Notes under the pieces: model-generated
What the model saw: only the letters and a program-made list of their open reading frames with translations
Told to the model about the DNA's origin: nothing
The model's database searches: none
Made by a program: the position numbers and the translations under genes
Assembly: GCA_000149265.1 (NCBI GenBank)
Contig: CH002627.1
Location: forward strand, 439,144 to 503,143
From: Ciona savignyi
Lineage: Eukaryota; Chordata; Ascidiacea; Phlebobranchia; Cionidae
Reading direction: 5' to 3'
DNA: 64,000 bases
In this document: positions 11,797 through 24,141 of the stretch, piece after piece
How positions within the stretch are numbered: the first letter of the stretch is position 1
How the letters are laid out: each line of letters opens with the position of its first letter

Positions 11797-12935
11797 AGAG
11801 TAATTTAAATGTGTGCAACCGATAAACATTAAAACAACTAGCCATAAATATGATTTTAATTTAGATTAACATTAGAGAGAAGTGTCAGGTAAATATAAAT
11901 AAACAAAATGTCATAAAATTAACATAAAATCGAAACTTTTCGCGTATAGCTCCTAGAAACAAAATTTTCGTCTCTCGGATAAAATTTTCGTTTCTAAAAA
12001 CAAAAATTGTGTTTCTTAAATAAATTTAGGGTTGTCATTTTACCAAATTCTATGAATATATAATTCCTTAAGCTGACGCAATATCACATCAATTTCCAAT
12101 TAAAGAAATATCGTGTTCGGTTAATAAATGTAGTTGAACTTTTTATACTAAGATAATGTATTTGTTCTATTTATTTAAATAAATTATAAATAAATTAACC
12201 TACAATATTGAAAATAACACACTTTATGAAAATAACACACTTACTTTTTACGGGCGGTAATAGAAACAAATATGATTAAAGCGTGATTTAAATGTGAGCA
12301 ACCGATAAAAACTGAAACACCTAGCCAATAAATAATGATTTTAATTTGGATTGACATTAGAGAGGTGTCAGGTATATATTTAATTTGGATTGACATTAGA
12401 GAAGTGTCAGGTATATATTAATAAACAAAATGTCGTAAAATAACATAAAAAGTAAACTTTTCGTTAACGCTTCTAGAAACAAAATTTTCGTTTCGGGAAA
12501 CGAAATTTTCGTTTCTAGAAACAAAAATTGTGTTTCTTAAATGAATTTTGGGTTATCATTTTCCCAAATTCTATGATTATACGATTCGTTAAACTAACGC
12601 AAATACCACAACAATTTCGAATTATAGAGATTCCATGTGCAGTTAATAAATGTAGTTGGACCTCTTATACTAAGATAATGTATTTGTTTTATAATTATAT
12701 AAATATAATTAAAGGGTAAAACCCACAACATTTAAAATAACACACTGGTTAGTACTTTTTACGGGCAGCAATAGAAACAAACGGAATTAAAGAGTGAATT
12801 AAATCTGTGCAACCGATAAAAATTGAAAACACTAGCCATCAATAATGTTTTGAATTTAGATTGACATTAGAGAGAAGTGTCAGGTATATATTAATAAACA
12901 AAATGTCGCAAAACTAACATAAAAACGAAACTTTT
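11797..12935 (-). repeat. Inverted satellite array, distal part
   Basis: The satellite resumes after the piggyBac-like insertion, in the same inverted orientation, with unit boundaries near 12240 and 12755 and another partial unit. A short internal duplication (GATTGACATTAGAGA...) occurs near 12350-12410. The array ends at about 12935, where it joins a block that is repeated at about 58180. Confidence 0.88.
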
Positions 12936-15088
12936 CACACGAAAATAAACACCATGGTGGTTTTAGTAGATACTAAATATTTTGCAATCTAATGGTTCGT
13001 TTAAGCTCACAGTCATTAAATTGATATTTATACCCAGAAATGCTGACGAAGTTTTCTGACGATAGGTTATTTTACTCATGTTTAACCCTGTGGATGAATA
13101 AATGACAATCGTCAGACTACTTTGAGCTCGTGCCTCCCATCTGGTTACAGCACCTTGTACTTCTTTTCAGCCTGATCTCTCGATGTTGTTCTACACAATC
13201 CACAGAAGATGTCCAAAGCCCACAGCTAGCTGAAGTCTCATTGGATACGTCAACGACACAAATATTATGACATCTTGTTCGATAAGGAATTCATGAAAAT
13301 CAGTAACACAAAAACAACGAATACTGCTAATTAATATGAAATGTAAATAATTTAGTCTATACATGGTGCAAAAATATATACCGATTACGAAGATTAACAT
13401 GTATTTTAATTTTGTCGAGGAAATAGAAAGTAGGAATAAGGTAAAATAGGGTAGGGCAACATTTCCTGACATGCAGTTGAACCACGCTGGTCTAGGATAA
13501 TCATGTTTTATCTTTGTATAAATGTAAAAATCGAAGCGGCGTTATCACGTGAGTAATCGTCTTTTTTTCTTCTATATGTATACGCTTTTGTCGCGATATC
13601 CGCTGTTCTTGGAAACCGGGTGTGTACTCTGTAGTAAAGCTTTTTGTTAAGTGCTATCAAGATCTTAACAATTGCTAGACTAAAATAAAAATGCCACAAA
13701 TCGTCTCTAATTTGAACTAATGTCGCCTCCTTGGCTTGACATTACTATGAATGGTTTTAAGCGTGATAGTAAGGTTATCAGTCATACATTCTAAAACGAG
13801 ATAACACAACCAAAAAGAGCTATTTTCACTGGGATTCGCACCTGTTAATTATGGGTTCATTTTGAATCCGAGATTTTAAGAAAGTTAAAGATGTTTAGCA
13901 TGACTTAGAAAACACAATTTTAATTAAAACTGGAGAGTATAAAAACTATGCAAATTACTAGCTTGCTGTAGTTTATTGAAGTCTTTACTACAACCTAGTA
14001 CGAGGTGTACTGTGTGCTGACCAGGTACCAACCCAACAGTATATTTGCACGGACTAATACAATGTTATTACAATACTCCTACGTGTTACAACTACGTTAT
14101 ACCACGGGTAATTGTCATATTATACTCACAGTCGCGTCTTTGTGAATATTTTTCGTTGCATATTACATTTATTTTCTTAGATACTGCAGTCCAATGTTTG
14201 TTGAATCGAAGTTGACTGAATGTCGTCTGTGTCTTTGGGGTAGGTACTTAGCAGACGTCGCCTTATAATTCTTGACTAATAATGGACTAACTTCAACAGT
14301 ATAAACGTCTCTATCGTATGCTGGTTTGTTTTTACTATTGAAATCTCAATTGACCATGATTTAATATTAAAGCTAACTGTTAAATGTATCGACATAAAGT
14401 TAACTGTTTCGAAACGGTCCTCACATCTCTTATTGATTAAACATTTGAATTAAGTTACATAATAAAAATCGTACAACAATCAAAGAAAAGGCGAAAATAT
14501 ATTCAAACACAATAATAATGGTATATTTTTGTAGGGGAACATAAAAACAAGTATATACTTGTTGCTTATGCTTGGCGCTAAATCTTGTCAGACGATTCCT
14601 TCATCAGCTAATAGTCCAATATAACCCCGATAATGCGTAATCCGTCACGGAAGGGTTGATTTTATTCACCGATATATATAAACACAGCAGAACACACAGG
14701 AACTATGAATAAAACGCATACGATGACCACGGCAAAACAGGAACAATTCTTCTTGGGTTGATACCTTTGATGACGTAATGTAACTTGATTGCATTTATGA
14801 TCTTTAAAACTACTTGTTTATATCATCTACGATCTCTCTCCAAAGAGGCCATCACTTAACATAATGTATAAAGGGGTAGTAAGTCAATTAATGAAAACAT
14901 GACGTACTCAATAAACAACGACGATTCGTGGATTTACTTCAGATTATTTGAAACCATCATCGCCTATTGCTCTTTACAGTGTGTGGAAAATAAGTAATAG
15001 CAACAACATGCAGTACAAAATGGGCAAAGACCAACCGCGAATTTTCTACATTTTATTTTTAATTTTTCAGGAAATACTTGTTTTCATG
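12936..15088. repeat. Segmental duplicate, non-coding (paralog ~58150-61080)
   Basis: Blocks here match 58150-61080 in the same orientation: ATGCTGACGAAG...ACTCATGTTTAACC near 13040 versus 58280, CTGATCTCTCGATGT near 13170 versus 58390, and sequence up to about 14480 versus about 60990. The 93-codon minus-strand ORF at 13191-13472 is not preserved in the paralog and has no recognisable domain, so it is not called as a gene. I see no gene in this stretch. Confidence 0.7.
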
Positions 15089-16090
15089 ATTATGGGTCCC
15101 AATTGAAAAATTGGGACACATATTGTTTTTGTCCGTTTTTTTTTCGTTTTTTTCGTCAAAGGTTTGACAGGCATGGCATGTCGCCCCGACATCTACCAGA
15201 AGGAATATTGGAATCGTAATGAAACTTTTTCATTCGTTAGACAACATGGTTTAGATATGTAGTAACCAAAATTTTGGGTGATAAATTCAGGGCAATTCCC
15301 CTGGGAGGTTAAAAAACAAAACGGTATTTTTTATGAAAAATTTAGCTTTTTGTTGCATAGAGCTTGAACGGCTACTCCAATTTTAATCAGATTTGGTCAA
15401 ATGTAAGTGCATTAGGCACTGATTTAACATTTGGAAAAAAATATAAAAATTACATAGGAAAACACCCTAAAATAAGATTTTTTTCTCAAATCATGATTGT
15501 GACAAGTATGCCATGTCGCCCCGACATCTACCAAAAGAAGTAATAAAATCGCAATTAAAATTGGACATTTGTTAGACAACATGGTCTAAATATCCAGAAA
15601 CCAAAAATTTGGGGTAATGAATCTAGGGGAATTCCCCTCAGACGCTAAAAACCAAAACGTTTTTTTTTTCTAATAAATTTGATTTTGTGGCCATAGCGTT
15701 TGAACGGCTGCTCTAATTTTATTAAAATTCGGTAAAATGTTAAAACATTAGACACTCTGTGCCAATTAAAAAAAAGAAAACTTTTACTTAGGTTAATTTC
15801 CATGAAAACGAAAGTATGTTCCTTGAATTATGATTGTCGACAGGCGTGCCGACAAATCAGATTAAAACTTTAAGAATTGTTACATAACATGACTCACTTT
15901 GTAAAACAGAAACTTATCTACTAAACCCAAGGGAATTGCCTGAAACAATAAAAAAACTAAATCGGGCTGTTTTTGGAATTTAGCTTTATCTTCACTTCAG
16001 CGATTAAAAAGGCTATAATTTAAAACATTTTTGTAAATTTAAGACTTTTATTCTTTATTTAACTAAACATGGAAAATAAGTTTGGTATGT
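15089..16090. repeat. Three ~335-bp direct repeats with a hairpin head
   Basis: An ATGGGTCCCAATT...AATTGGGACA hairpin (15089-15116) precedes three direct repeats of about 335 bp starting near 15166, 15501 and 15836. Each opens with a version of GACAGGCATGGCATGTCGCC and contains the AACCCAAGGGAATT / GGGGAATTCCCCT stretch. A single copy with its hairpin head is at 62980-63250, and head fragments occur near 21880 and 39520. No ORF of note. Class unknown; possibly a non-autonomous transposon. Confidence 0.65.
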
Positions 16091-16302
16091 TAACTATGGG
16101 ACCCATGCGTTTATGCTTGCAGAAACAAAAACTACATAGTCAGTGCATAAAATACAAATTGTGGTTAGGGACCCTGTAGCCTGTAGCATGAATATAGGCT
16201 ATACAACATGTGTTTTACAAATAGTGGTGGTTAAACACGTGGTTGACACTCTCTAGTTGTTTTTATCATATTAATACTTGCCATAATTTTGTACAATATT
16301 AT

Positions 16303-18362
16303 TTAGATAGACTTTACGCAAATATTAAATGTGGACTGCGCTTGGTCGGGTGGGTGACTCCAAAGTCCGATGAATGTGCTTGAAGGGACGTATTGAACTA
16401 GCAACAACATCCCGGTATAGGTGGATACGTTACTCGGGTAACCGGGGTACCAATCGCCGGAATAAGCTGGTTGTCCGAAACTGGAGATCGGTGTCTTAGT
16501 CTGTAGAAAATTGGTGGCATAATGTGAATCTACGATGAATAAATGTTAAAGTAGTGTGTCCAGGAGGGTTGACAAAGTTTGTTTGGTTCGCTGTATTAAA
16601 ATCTGTCATATAGCACTGTTGATTATAATAAAAGCGTAAATGTCTTAAATGTGCTTTAATGGATGGGCAGTTCTGCTATTTAGCGACTTTGTTTTATCAT
16701 TGGCCAGGAATGTAAGTGGTATTATAACGTCATACATTACATTTCAGTTTCTAAACGTATTCAGCAAATTCGCAGATATCCTGTTTGGTCCGTTTTAAGC
16801 GTATTGAAATTCCGCTTGTGTATAAAAAAAGTGTTTTACAAACCGTTGGGTTAAAGGTCATCGCAAGCCAGATATTTGAGTAGGATCCAGTTCCAAGTGT
16901 GGTAGTGACGAAGTAGTGGTAAACTTTGTCATACGTTGTCTTATCCATGATGTCAAGTAAAGATGCACCTAATGCTGTACATGATACTTTAGCTTGAGCT
17001 AGGGTCTGTGATTGAGGCGTGATTGGGTCAGGCATCCACACGTATTGTCCATTCAGTAGAATACCATTTCCACCTGTCAATGAAGAATTGGGAAATACGT
17101 TACCGTTTAAAATTTCGTGTACGATTTACTGTCGTGTGCTTTGTTTTAGTTAGACGCATGTGTGGTCCCTTATGGTGTTTAAATGAGTATTATGCTGAGT
17201 CAAAATGAGATAACCTCCATTTCTATGCGCGGTTGCTAAGAGCATGACCTAAGCTTCGCGCCATGTTTCTCTTAAAGCTGTGCAGTTTTATAAGAGTTAA
17301 GCAGAGCTTAGTGAAATAAAGGTGTTAAATGTGCATTTTCTTTGTTTTGATGGGAAAGAGTTGCCAATGTTCGGTTGGATATAAGCTCAACATTTTTAAG
17401 TAAAAGTTTTGAGTTTAGGTTGCAGATACAAACTTTAATTTTAAGTTGTAAAAAATCTAAGACTGTCTATGACAGAAATTTTGAGAGACAGCCCATTTTG
17501 TGAGGACAGTTTGTGTAAGATTTATCGTCGCAATTATTGTTTATATTATATCTATGTCACTAGGGAATAAGATCGGTATTGTATTCCCTTTTTTCCCACA
17601 ATTTCACCGAACTATAAAACGCTTGTTTTTTACCGCATGAGCATTATCGTGAGGTAATCGGTTTTTTGGTAGTATGTGTTGGAATTAACGGTTAGAAAGA
17701 AGATGTGCATGACGTGCTTTGGCTCCTGTTCAGCCACAATTTGGTAAATATTGGCTTTATTTCTCAAACTAGTAATTTTTGTGATAATTAAATTGTACAT
17801 ATATTTTTCCTTAGAAAACCGTCATTTCAAGACTTTTCGTTTTCGCCATCATTCAAATTCGAATAAATTCACAAGTTTTGGACAATGACGCGTTATTTCA
17901 AACTCTGAATAAAGGACGCCGTCTATAAGCATACTGCAACCTCTCATTAAGACAGGTGTTAGGAGCCAGCACCTTGTCGGGAAGTTACAGTTTGCATTGG
18001 AGAGATGATGAGAATAATTGGTTGAACGCCTCCTATATGTTGTTTGCGCCATTTTTAGTTGAATGGGTAATGTAAGGCAAAACTTCACTAACAAGAGTAA
18101 ATCAACCAATCTTCAATGATAGCCGCCTGCCATCCTACAGACTGGTCGGTTTTCTCCAGTTGAGCAAGGCACAAGATGACGTTAGTAAAACCTTCGACCA
18201 CAGTCGCTTTTATAAGACAGAGATAGATCCTGATCCTAACTGTTACTTTGACGTAAAACGGTTCGGATTTTAAAGCATAACCTGAACCGGGTGAATGCCC
18301 CTTGCTTTTCCGCATCAAGATGGAACTTAGACACATTCGATTCGAGTTAGGTAATATTTTAA
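16303..18362 (-). pseudogene. Lectin gene copy D: exons 3-4 open, exon 2 damaged
   Basis: Minus-strand relative of the intact lectin genes. Exon 4 (16500-16303, 198 bp) encodes a C-terminus with FGQPAYSGDWYPGYP and ends at NICVKSI-stop. Exon 3 (17073-16844, 230 bp) starts at a GTGGAAATGG boundary after an AG acceptor and carries MPDPITPQ and CTALGASLLDIMDKTTYD; both are in frame with family-typical phases (1 in, 0 out). Exon 2 (about 18362-18093) keeps DQSVGWQ...DWLIYS and a GTTAGTG donor, but its first half matches the family only if the frame is changed, and no clear acceptor remains. Exon 1 was not found. A solo LTR (17514-17989) sits in the intron between exons 2 and 3. The C-type-lectin half could still be used if an alternative 5' exon exists. 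Confidence 0.75.
17514..17989 (+). mobile_element. Solo BEL/Pao LTR containing an intron-like 71-bp insert
   Basis: A 476-bp solo LTR, TGTAAG...GTTACA, flanked by the 5-bp duplication GTTTG (17509-17513 and 17990-17994). It aligns over its length with the LTRs of the BEL element at 26327-31143, with noticeable divergence. At 17744-17814 it carries 71 bp starting GTAAAT and ending TTTCCTTAG that are missing, exactly to the base, from both young LTRs. The paralogous sequence near 8480 preserves the unoccupied target site. Confidence 0.9.
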
Positions 18363-19077
18363 AATCCATATCATGATTTTACGGATGTCGTACAGCATCA
18401 TGAATCCAGTTTTTGTGTTTGTTAGGACTTGGTCATGAAACTGAAGTCTGAAATTGGTATTGCTTCCATATTTTGAAATGTTGGTTATAGTAAACGAAAA
18501 AAAACAAAAAGTATCTTGCATTTATAATAATGAACATCTTTCCTATTTCATGATCTTAACCCATTATTTTAAATTTGTTTTGCGTGTTCGTGGGGGAAGG
18601 GCAGTGGTGTGCAAATCCTATGGGATGGGAAGTTTAAAGGGTTTGTGTGGGTTGGGTTAAGGATATCAGCTATTTGTGTAAAATTTGTATGCTTTGCCTG
18701 AAATTGTTGCTTTCCGTTCCGTTCTGTTGCTGTTGTTGAAACATTACTAAAATAAAAAAACTTATGTTTTCTAATAATTACTTCACGTTAGAGCCAGTGT
18801 CAGAGGAGGGCTTCCCTGCCGAAGAATTTGGTAACGTTTGTTGTACTCGTTAAAACCCCACGTGCTGTGTTCGGAACAACTTAGCAATCCTTTCCCTTTA
18901 CCCTTGTTAGAAGTAGTAGTCTATAGATCCCCAGAATATGGGACAATACTTGACTCTACAGTTTGTAAGCGTTGAGGTAAATCGAGCGGACTGCATGGAT
19001 TCATACTATAAGTGGGCTCTTTTGTGCACAATATTAACTATCACGTAAATGTTTATCTTTCATTAAACTTCACTAAC
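18363..19077. other. Non-coding; repeats shared with 5460 and 62560-63990
   Basis: 18400-18690 matches 62560-62900 (GTTAGGACTTG...CATGAAG, GTATCTTGC.TTTATAATAA), and 18690-19020 matches 5470-5800 and 63660-63990. No gene is recognised. The 68-codon ORF at 18454-18660 is not conserved in the paralog. Confidence 0.65.
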
Positions 19078-19472
19078 CTGAATAAAACTGCCAATCCACA
19101 AACAAATCGTCTTGCCACCCTGCAGACTGGTCTGTTCGTTCTAGTTCAACGTTAAACCCATGGGAAAATTCTTTGATCACTGTCAACTTGAATTTGTGTG
19201 GCAAAGATGGATCTTGGGTTCTTACTGTTGCGCTGACAGAAAATGGTACCGAATTCAAGCATAACTTATATGGGACGAATGCATTTTGTCTTCGGAGAAG
19301 ACGACACGACACTTAGCTACGGTGGTTCCTTTTCCTGTAAGGTTGGCAGCTCTGAAAATTGTTAAAGGGTTTCAGAAAGCGACAAAATAAAAATCAAATA
19401 AAAATCTTTACCTGATACAACAATTTCTAGGCCACACGCAATAAACAACATAACGACATATTTCATGATCAT
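19078..19472 (-). pseudogene. H-domain lectin gene fragment, copy F (exons 1-2)
   Basis: Duplicate of copy E. Exon 1 (19472-19412) encodes a leader beginning MIMKYVVMLFIACG with a phase-1 GTAAA donor. Exon 2 (19351-19078) is 274 bp instead of 270, so its 5' part is frameshifted; the 3' part still reads NAFVPYKLCLNS and GFNVELERTDQSAGWQDDL and ends at a GTTAGTG donor. Exons 3-4 are absent downstream. With copy E this shows that a truncated two-exon version was itself duplicated as part of a 2-kb block. Confidence 0.82.
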
Positions 19473-19585
19473 CTTTGAAAGTGGAAAATGATCTATACAG
19501 AACACAAGATGATGAAATGATAACAATGTAGATCACGGGTTCTCTAAATTCCGTTTGCGAGCCCTGTATGACAAATGTATATAAC

Positions 19586-21448
19586 CAGTGATGGGATTCA
19601 AAATTTTAAGAACAGTTTCTCTTTTGATCGATCGTTGCAGAGATTTTTTTGTATATAATTTATTATCAGTCGATTTAACTATCCAGCCACACGACCGCAC
19701 ATATTACTAAGTACATTTTTTTCATCACATGGGCGTTGGCTGATGACCTGACAGTGTCATACCCGGAATAGGACACGCAAACCACATGGTCCGGCCATGT
19801 CACGGAATTATTAACGCGACCGATACATATACCAATTATTCAAAATATCGTCCTTAGTGACGAGCCCGTCATGGGTTCAAAATTTTCCAGGGCAAAAATA
19901 ATCGTAAAAAATGACATGGCAACATAGGTATGCTGAACTCCACGTAGGAAGTGCTGTCTATAGGCATTTGTTATAGTATACATTTCCCGGGGAGACATGA
20001 TAAGACATAGGTCTGAACTGCACCCTAAAAATACCAAATCTGTAAACCTGGTTTGAAAATGATGTGTCCTTATGTAACCACTATGTCCTTATCTTAGTTA
20101 AATATCCATCTAACCTCCCACACATAGAACAGCGTGTTCCGTGGTTATTCTATTTACTCCTGTTAACAAAATTTTCTGAATAATAAAGTAATACAAAAAT
20201 TAAAAAGCTGTAACTTGCAAAAACTTCAATGATCTATAAATAAAGCCACGCGGATTTGATTGGATTTTTTTTACAATTGATCTCCTTAAAATCACTTTTA
20301 GTTTAAGAAAGATTTATTAAATGCAACCTGACTGCACAACTATTAGTATAAAAAACAATCTGTTTGGCGCGTTCAGTCAAAATGACATTTTTGGGCAAGT
20401 TACATTCGGCGAAATAAAGCAACAAATGTTGTTTACAAAGTTCGCGGAAAAAGGTATATGTGTTAACCACCTCCTGCCTATTAAAACCAATCTCAGCCGA
20501 ATATAACCAAATTACTATTATACTTTAAAAAAGTACCCCAGCATACTTTTATTTAAGGCATAATTGGGGTTAATGGCAGTGAAGTTTTATTTTCATTTTT
20601 TGTAAGGACGAATGTCCTTGCATCTTGTTTGGAACTCATGGGCTCGTCACTAAGACCGCATATGTATCGGTTCCGTTTACGGACCACTCGAGTGTACGAC
20701 GGGACTTACCTAAACGATTTAACAAATCGCTATGTGGGATGGATATAATGACTTCTAACCTACCCAGTCATCCACCCTATCCGACAATATAATCAGTTTT
20801 ACTAAAAAATAAACTAAAAGTTTAAGGTTCAACGTGGAAAATTGCAACATATATTTTATTTCTCGGAGGTTACATCAGTTCGGTATAAAATGTACATCGC
20901 TTCCCATTCTACATATTTTACATGCAACGTAACTTCATGGGAGCTTACTGGTGACCTGGGTGTCCTATACACCACAGGACACACGAATTTCATGGCAATC
21001 AATGTATACTAAACTAAACTATCCATAGAACAAGTGTTGTATACATGCGTCTTTATATATATATCCCAGGAAGTCAATATTAGGCATTGGTCTCTACAAA
21101 ATATCTTACGATCCGTCTCCTAAAAGCACTTTTTGTTTCAGAATTAATTGAATGCAACTTTTCTGTGCGCAACTAGTAATATACAAAAACAATCTGTTTA
21201 TCACGCTTAGCCTAAATAATCGATTTGCGTACGTTGCAGGTTAGAACATTCGTCGAAATACACCCACAAATGTTGTTGCAAAGTTCTCGGAAAAAGCGAT
21301 TGTTTGCGAAAAGGAACATGGCTGTTTTTTTTTACTGGACTAAGTTTGTAACCCATAATGGGGTTGTCAGGAAATGCGTATATATATATATATATCGGTT
21401 CTGTTTTCGACCAGACGCGCGTAGAAAGGGACGAACAATTATTTAACG
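19586..21448. repeat. Segmental duplicate, second copy, with internal repeats
   Basis: Continuation of the block shared with 5460-7480. It starts with the left end of the CAGTGATGGGATT MITE, whose right end is missing. The AACCTGACTGCACAAC...AAATGTTGTTTACAAAGTTCGC segment at 20320-20510 also occurs at 7070-7250 and, diverged, at 21150-21310. The 20590-20740 stretch resembles 21350-21450. A (TA)n run lies at about 21380. No gene is supported. Confidence 0.65.
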
Positions 21449-21461
21449 AATCTCTTTGTGG

Positions 21462-21728
21462 AGTTCAATCGAAAGGTTGAAGGTGCGAAACTGGTCGCTA
21501 GCTAGTCGGTTGTGTCCTTGGGCAAAGCACTTTACGGACATTGCCTGAACCCAGCGGATTAATGGGTTCTACCAAATTGAAGGAACGTGTCTATCATATA
21601 CAACACACTGCAATAGCTCCGGTAACCCGACGATGGGCGCGAGGTGATCTGACGATTGCCCGTGTGTTAACCCCCTTGGCTTTCCCATTCACGGGGATAA
21701 AGATGAATATCCTATCCTATCCTAAGTG
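21462..21728 (+). mobile_element. tRNA-derived SINE, 5'-truncated, ATCCT tail
   Basis: Shares TTGTGTCCTTGGGCAA, CATTGCCTGAACCCAGCG, TAATGGGTTCTACCAAATTG, CTCCGGTAACCCGACGATGG and TTCCCATTCACGGGGATAAA with copies at 60290-60576 (complete, minus), 36555-36740 and 38570-38745. It ends in the short tail ATATCCTATCCTATCC. The tRNA-like head is largely missing here. The 74-codon ORF inside it is incidental. Confidence 0.85.
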
Positions 21729-21734
21729 GAAAAT

Positions 21735-24141
21735 CATATTTGGCCGTTTACAGCTATCCTTGTAAAGGTACTTTAAAAATTTTAACATGCTACACTTAAA
21801 TAAAATTTGTATATTGCATTCCCAAACATATTAAACGTTAAATTTAAACGAATACTGAGCAAAGTATACTTATGGGTTCCCTCCATTTTTCTGCGTCACG
21901 CTTGTGACAGGCATGTTATGTCGCCAGATTATTGGAATGAAGGAGTTATCAAATCAGGTTAAAACTTACAAAAATCCTAACGAACATGTTCTTATTTGCA
22001 ACGACCTTTAATTTTACAAAAAAAGGAAATTTCCGACATCGGAAAAAGAGGAATTAAAAATTGCATATTTATATCATGAACTGGGAAAGTAAAAACGGAG
22101 TCTACATTCTCCAAGCTACTACGATAAATCTGTTAAATTAGAATATGCAAACGTGAATGTAATACATTTTTACAAAATATAAAAGAAAAGTTAAACAGTT
22201 AAAACCACCACAAAACGATGGTGAATTTCAGTGAACAAAAATGTAATGTTGTAACTGTAATATTCACCTATCCCAGACGAAAGAATATCCAGCGTGGTTT
22301 CATTTATCCTAAAATTAAAATTACCTTTTCTTACAAACAATCGAAATCAATTTGTCCCCAGTTTAAATTCAATAGTATCGGTTCCGCTTGAGCAGTTTGC
22401 TATAAACCGATTGTTTTGTATTTAAATATTGCTTTTTTATTCAAAACTACATCTGTATTTTGCATATATTCAAAGTTAATTAGCTTTTAGCCTATATATA
22501 TTTATATTAGATATAAAAAATAACGTTTTAATTGTATCTGGCGACCATGTTGGTTGTTATTTCTTTTACTGGATTATTGCCCCAATCTTTTCACTCGCCT
22601 ATTAAAAAAAATCAACGAAAAAAATAAATTAAGAAAATTTCGAGCATTTTCTATATACTCAATAAGCCGACACAGTGTTAGTTAAGATTTTGGTTTTTAG
22701 TACAACTGCACGGTAAATGTTTGACAAACTAAGCATTTTGAGTTATTATTCGGTTAATGAATATCTATTTGCGGCACAGATATTGTTTTAGAATTAAAAA
22801 TACAGCTTATCGTGTGAATCAAGAAAATTATTTGACTCCTTAACATGACTTGTTTTTTTTATGATACAAAATATATTGCAGTTTTGTGACGGATGATGCA
22901 GTTTTGCGGATGACGATATACGCACCTCCACAAAATTTCGGCGAACTGAAAGGCCAAACAAAGTGTATTTATATTAACAGTTGAGGGCAGCAGGCTGCAT
23001 TCTGCAAGCTAAACTCAGAGTCCTTTAATATTTACGTACATTATAAAGCTTGTTTTATTGAAACAGCTAGGAGATTCTCAATCAACGTCTTTGGAAGCTT
23101 TGCTTCACTAATATAAAAATGATCAGCTAAACAAGAACACCGGCGCGAAGCCTGGCACATGTTGCTTTAGACCGTACAAACATTGTTGAATCACCAACAG
23201 TGTCACTTAGCAAACACCCATTTGAATACTATGACTTAGAGGTATGACATCTTAGTCAGCGTAAAAAACGCAATTTTGCATGTTTACCTTTAAGCTGCAA
23301 AACGTCAAACTGCATAAAAATTGTTGAGCAGTCAAACGACTTTCAAAACGACAATGTTTTTTTAAAAGATTATATCAAAAAACAATGTTGTAAAAAAAAA
23401 CTTGAAAACATTAAAGAAGATATTGATGTGGTTAAATGGCATTTGGATAACATGCACAATGACATACACACTGATGTAAGCATCTATGGTAGTGTAGAAA
23501 TTGTCCCTTTGTAATGGTATAGTTGTTGCAATAAAAGTACATTAAACAAAAAGATTGTTTTGCGACCCAGCATGACTTAGTCGTGCTTTTAAAAGTCTAC
23601 GAAACCCAAACAAACGACTGCAACGTGACATAATATGCAGGTTGACATCCACCGATTTTCAGCGAACATTGAAAACGCTTACATGTCTTTGTTTGAACCG
23701 TTAAGGTAATTGTTGTTCAGAATGGTAGTTGAAAGGATTGCAGTTCGCACTTATAGAGCAATCAGGCTTTATTATTTTTTTTGTTTACCTTGTAGTGGTT
23801 TTTATGCACAATAATGCAAGTATTTGTCAATCCAGTGTTTAGATATTGCAGAAAGAAAAAGGCGGCAATGTTAGCTTAATGTTGTATTGTAGTACAAGTA
23901 TTATGTTCCAAAAAAATAGAAAACTAGAGAATTGATCACTTTTTCATTACCACTGTTCGTTAAGTCCAGTTTGATGCCCCTTTTCCCTTAGGTTGCCTAA
24001 TCACACCTGGTGTTTATTTACTGCAAAACGATTGCGTATTTCAGGAATTCATTGCAAATCTGTTGCGTACTTGATCGATAACTGAGTAAGCGCAGACACT
24101 TAATAGATTACTACAAAAAAAGTTAAAAATCAAAAATAATC
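21735..24141 (+). repeat. Upstream half of lectin unit A (copies at 31985 and 39235)
   Basis: No ORF of note. From about 22185 the sequence is nearly identical to 31985-33941, and from 21735 it matches 39235-41866 with more divergence. It is therefore the 5' flank that was duplicated together with the lectin gene and presumably contains its promoter. No convincing TATA box or factor site could be picked by eye. An inverted-repeat rich TCTATATACTCAATAAGC region near 22650 is shared by all three copies. Confidence 0.8.

Noticed and set aside
13191-13472. 93-codon hydrophobic minus-strand ORF
   Set aside because: Not preserved in the paralogous block near 58400 and no recognisable domain.
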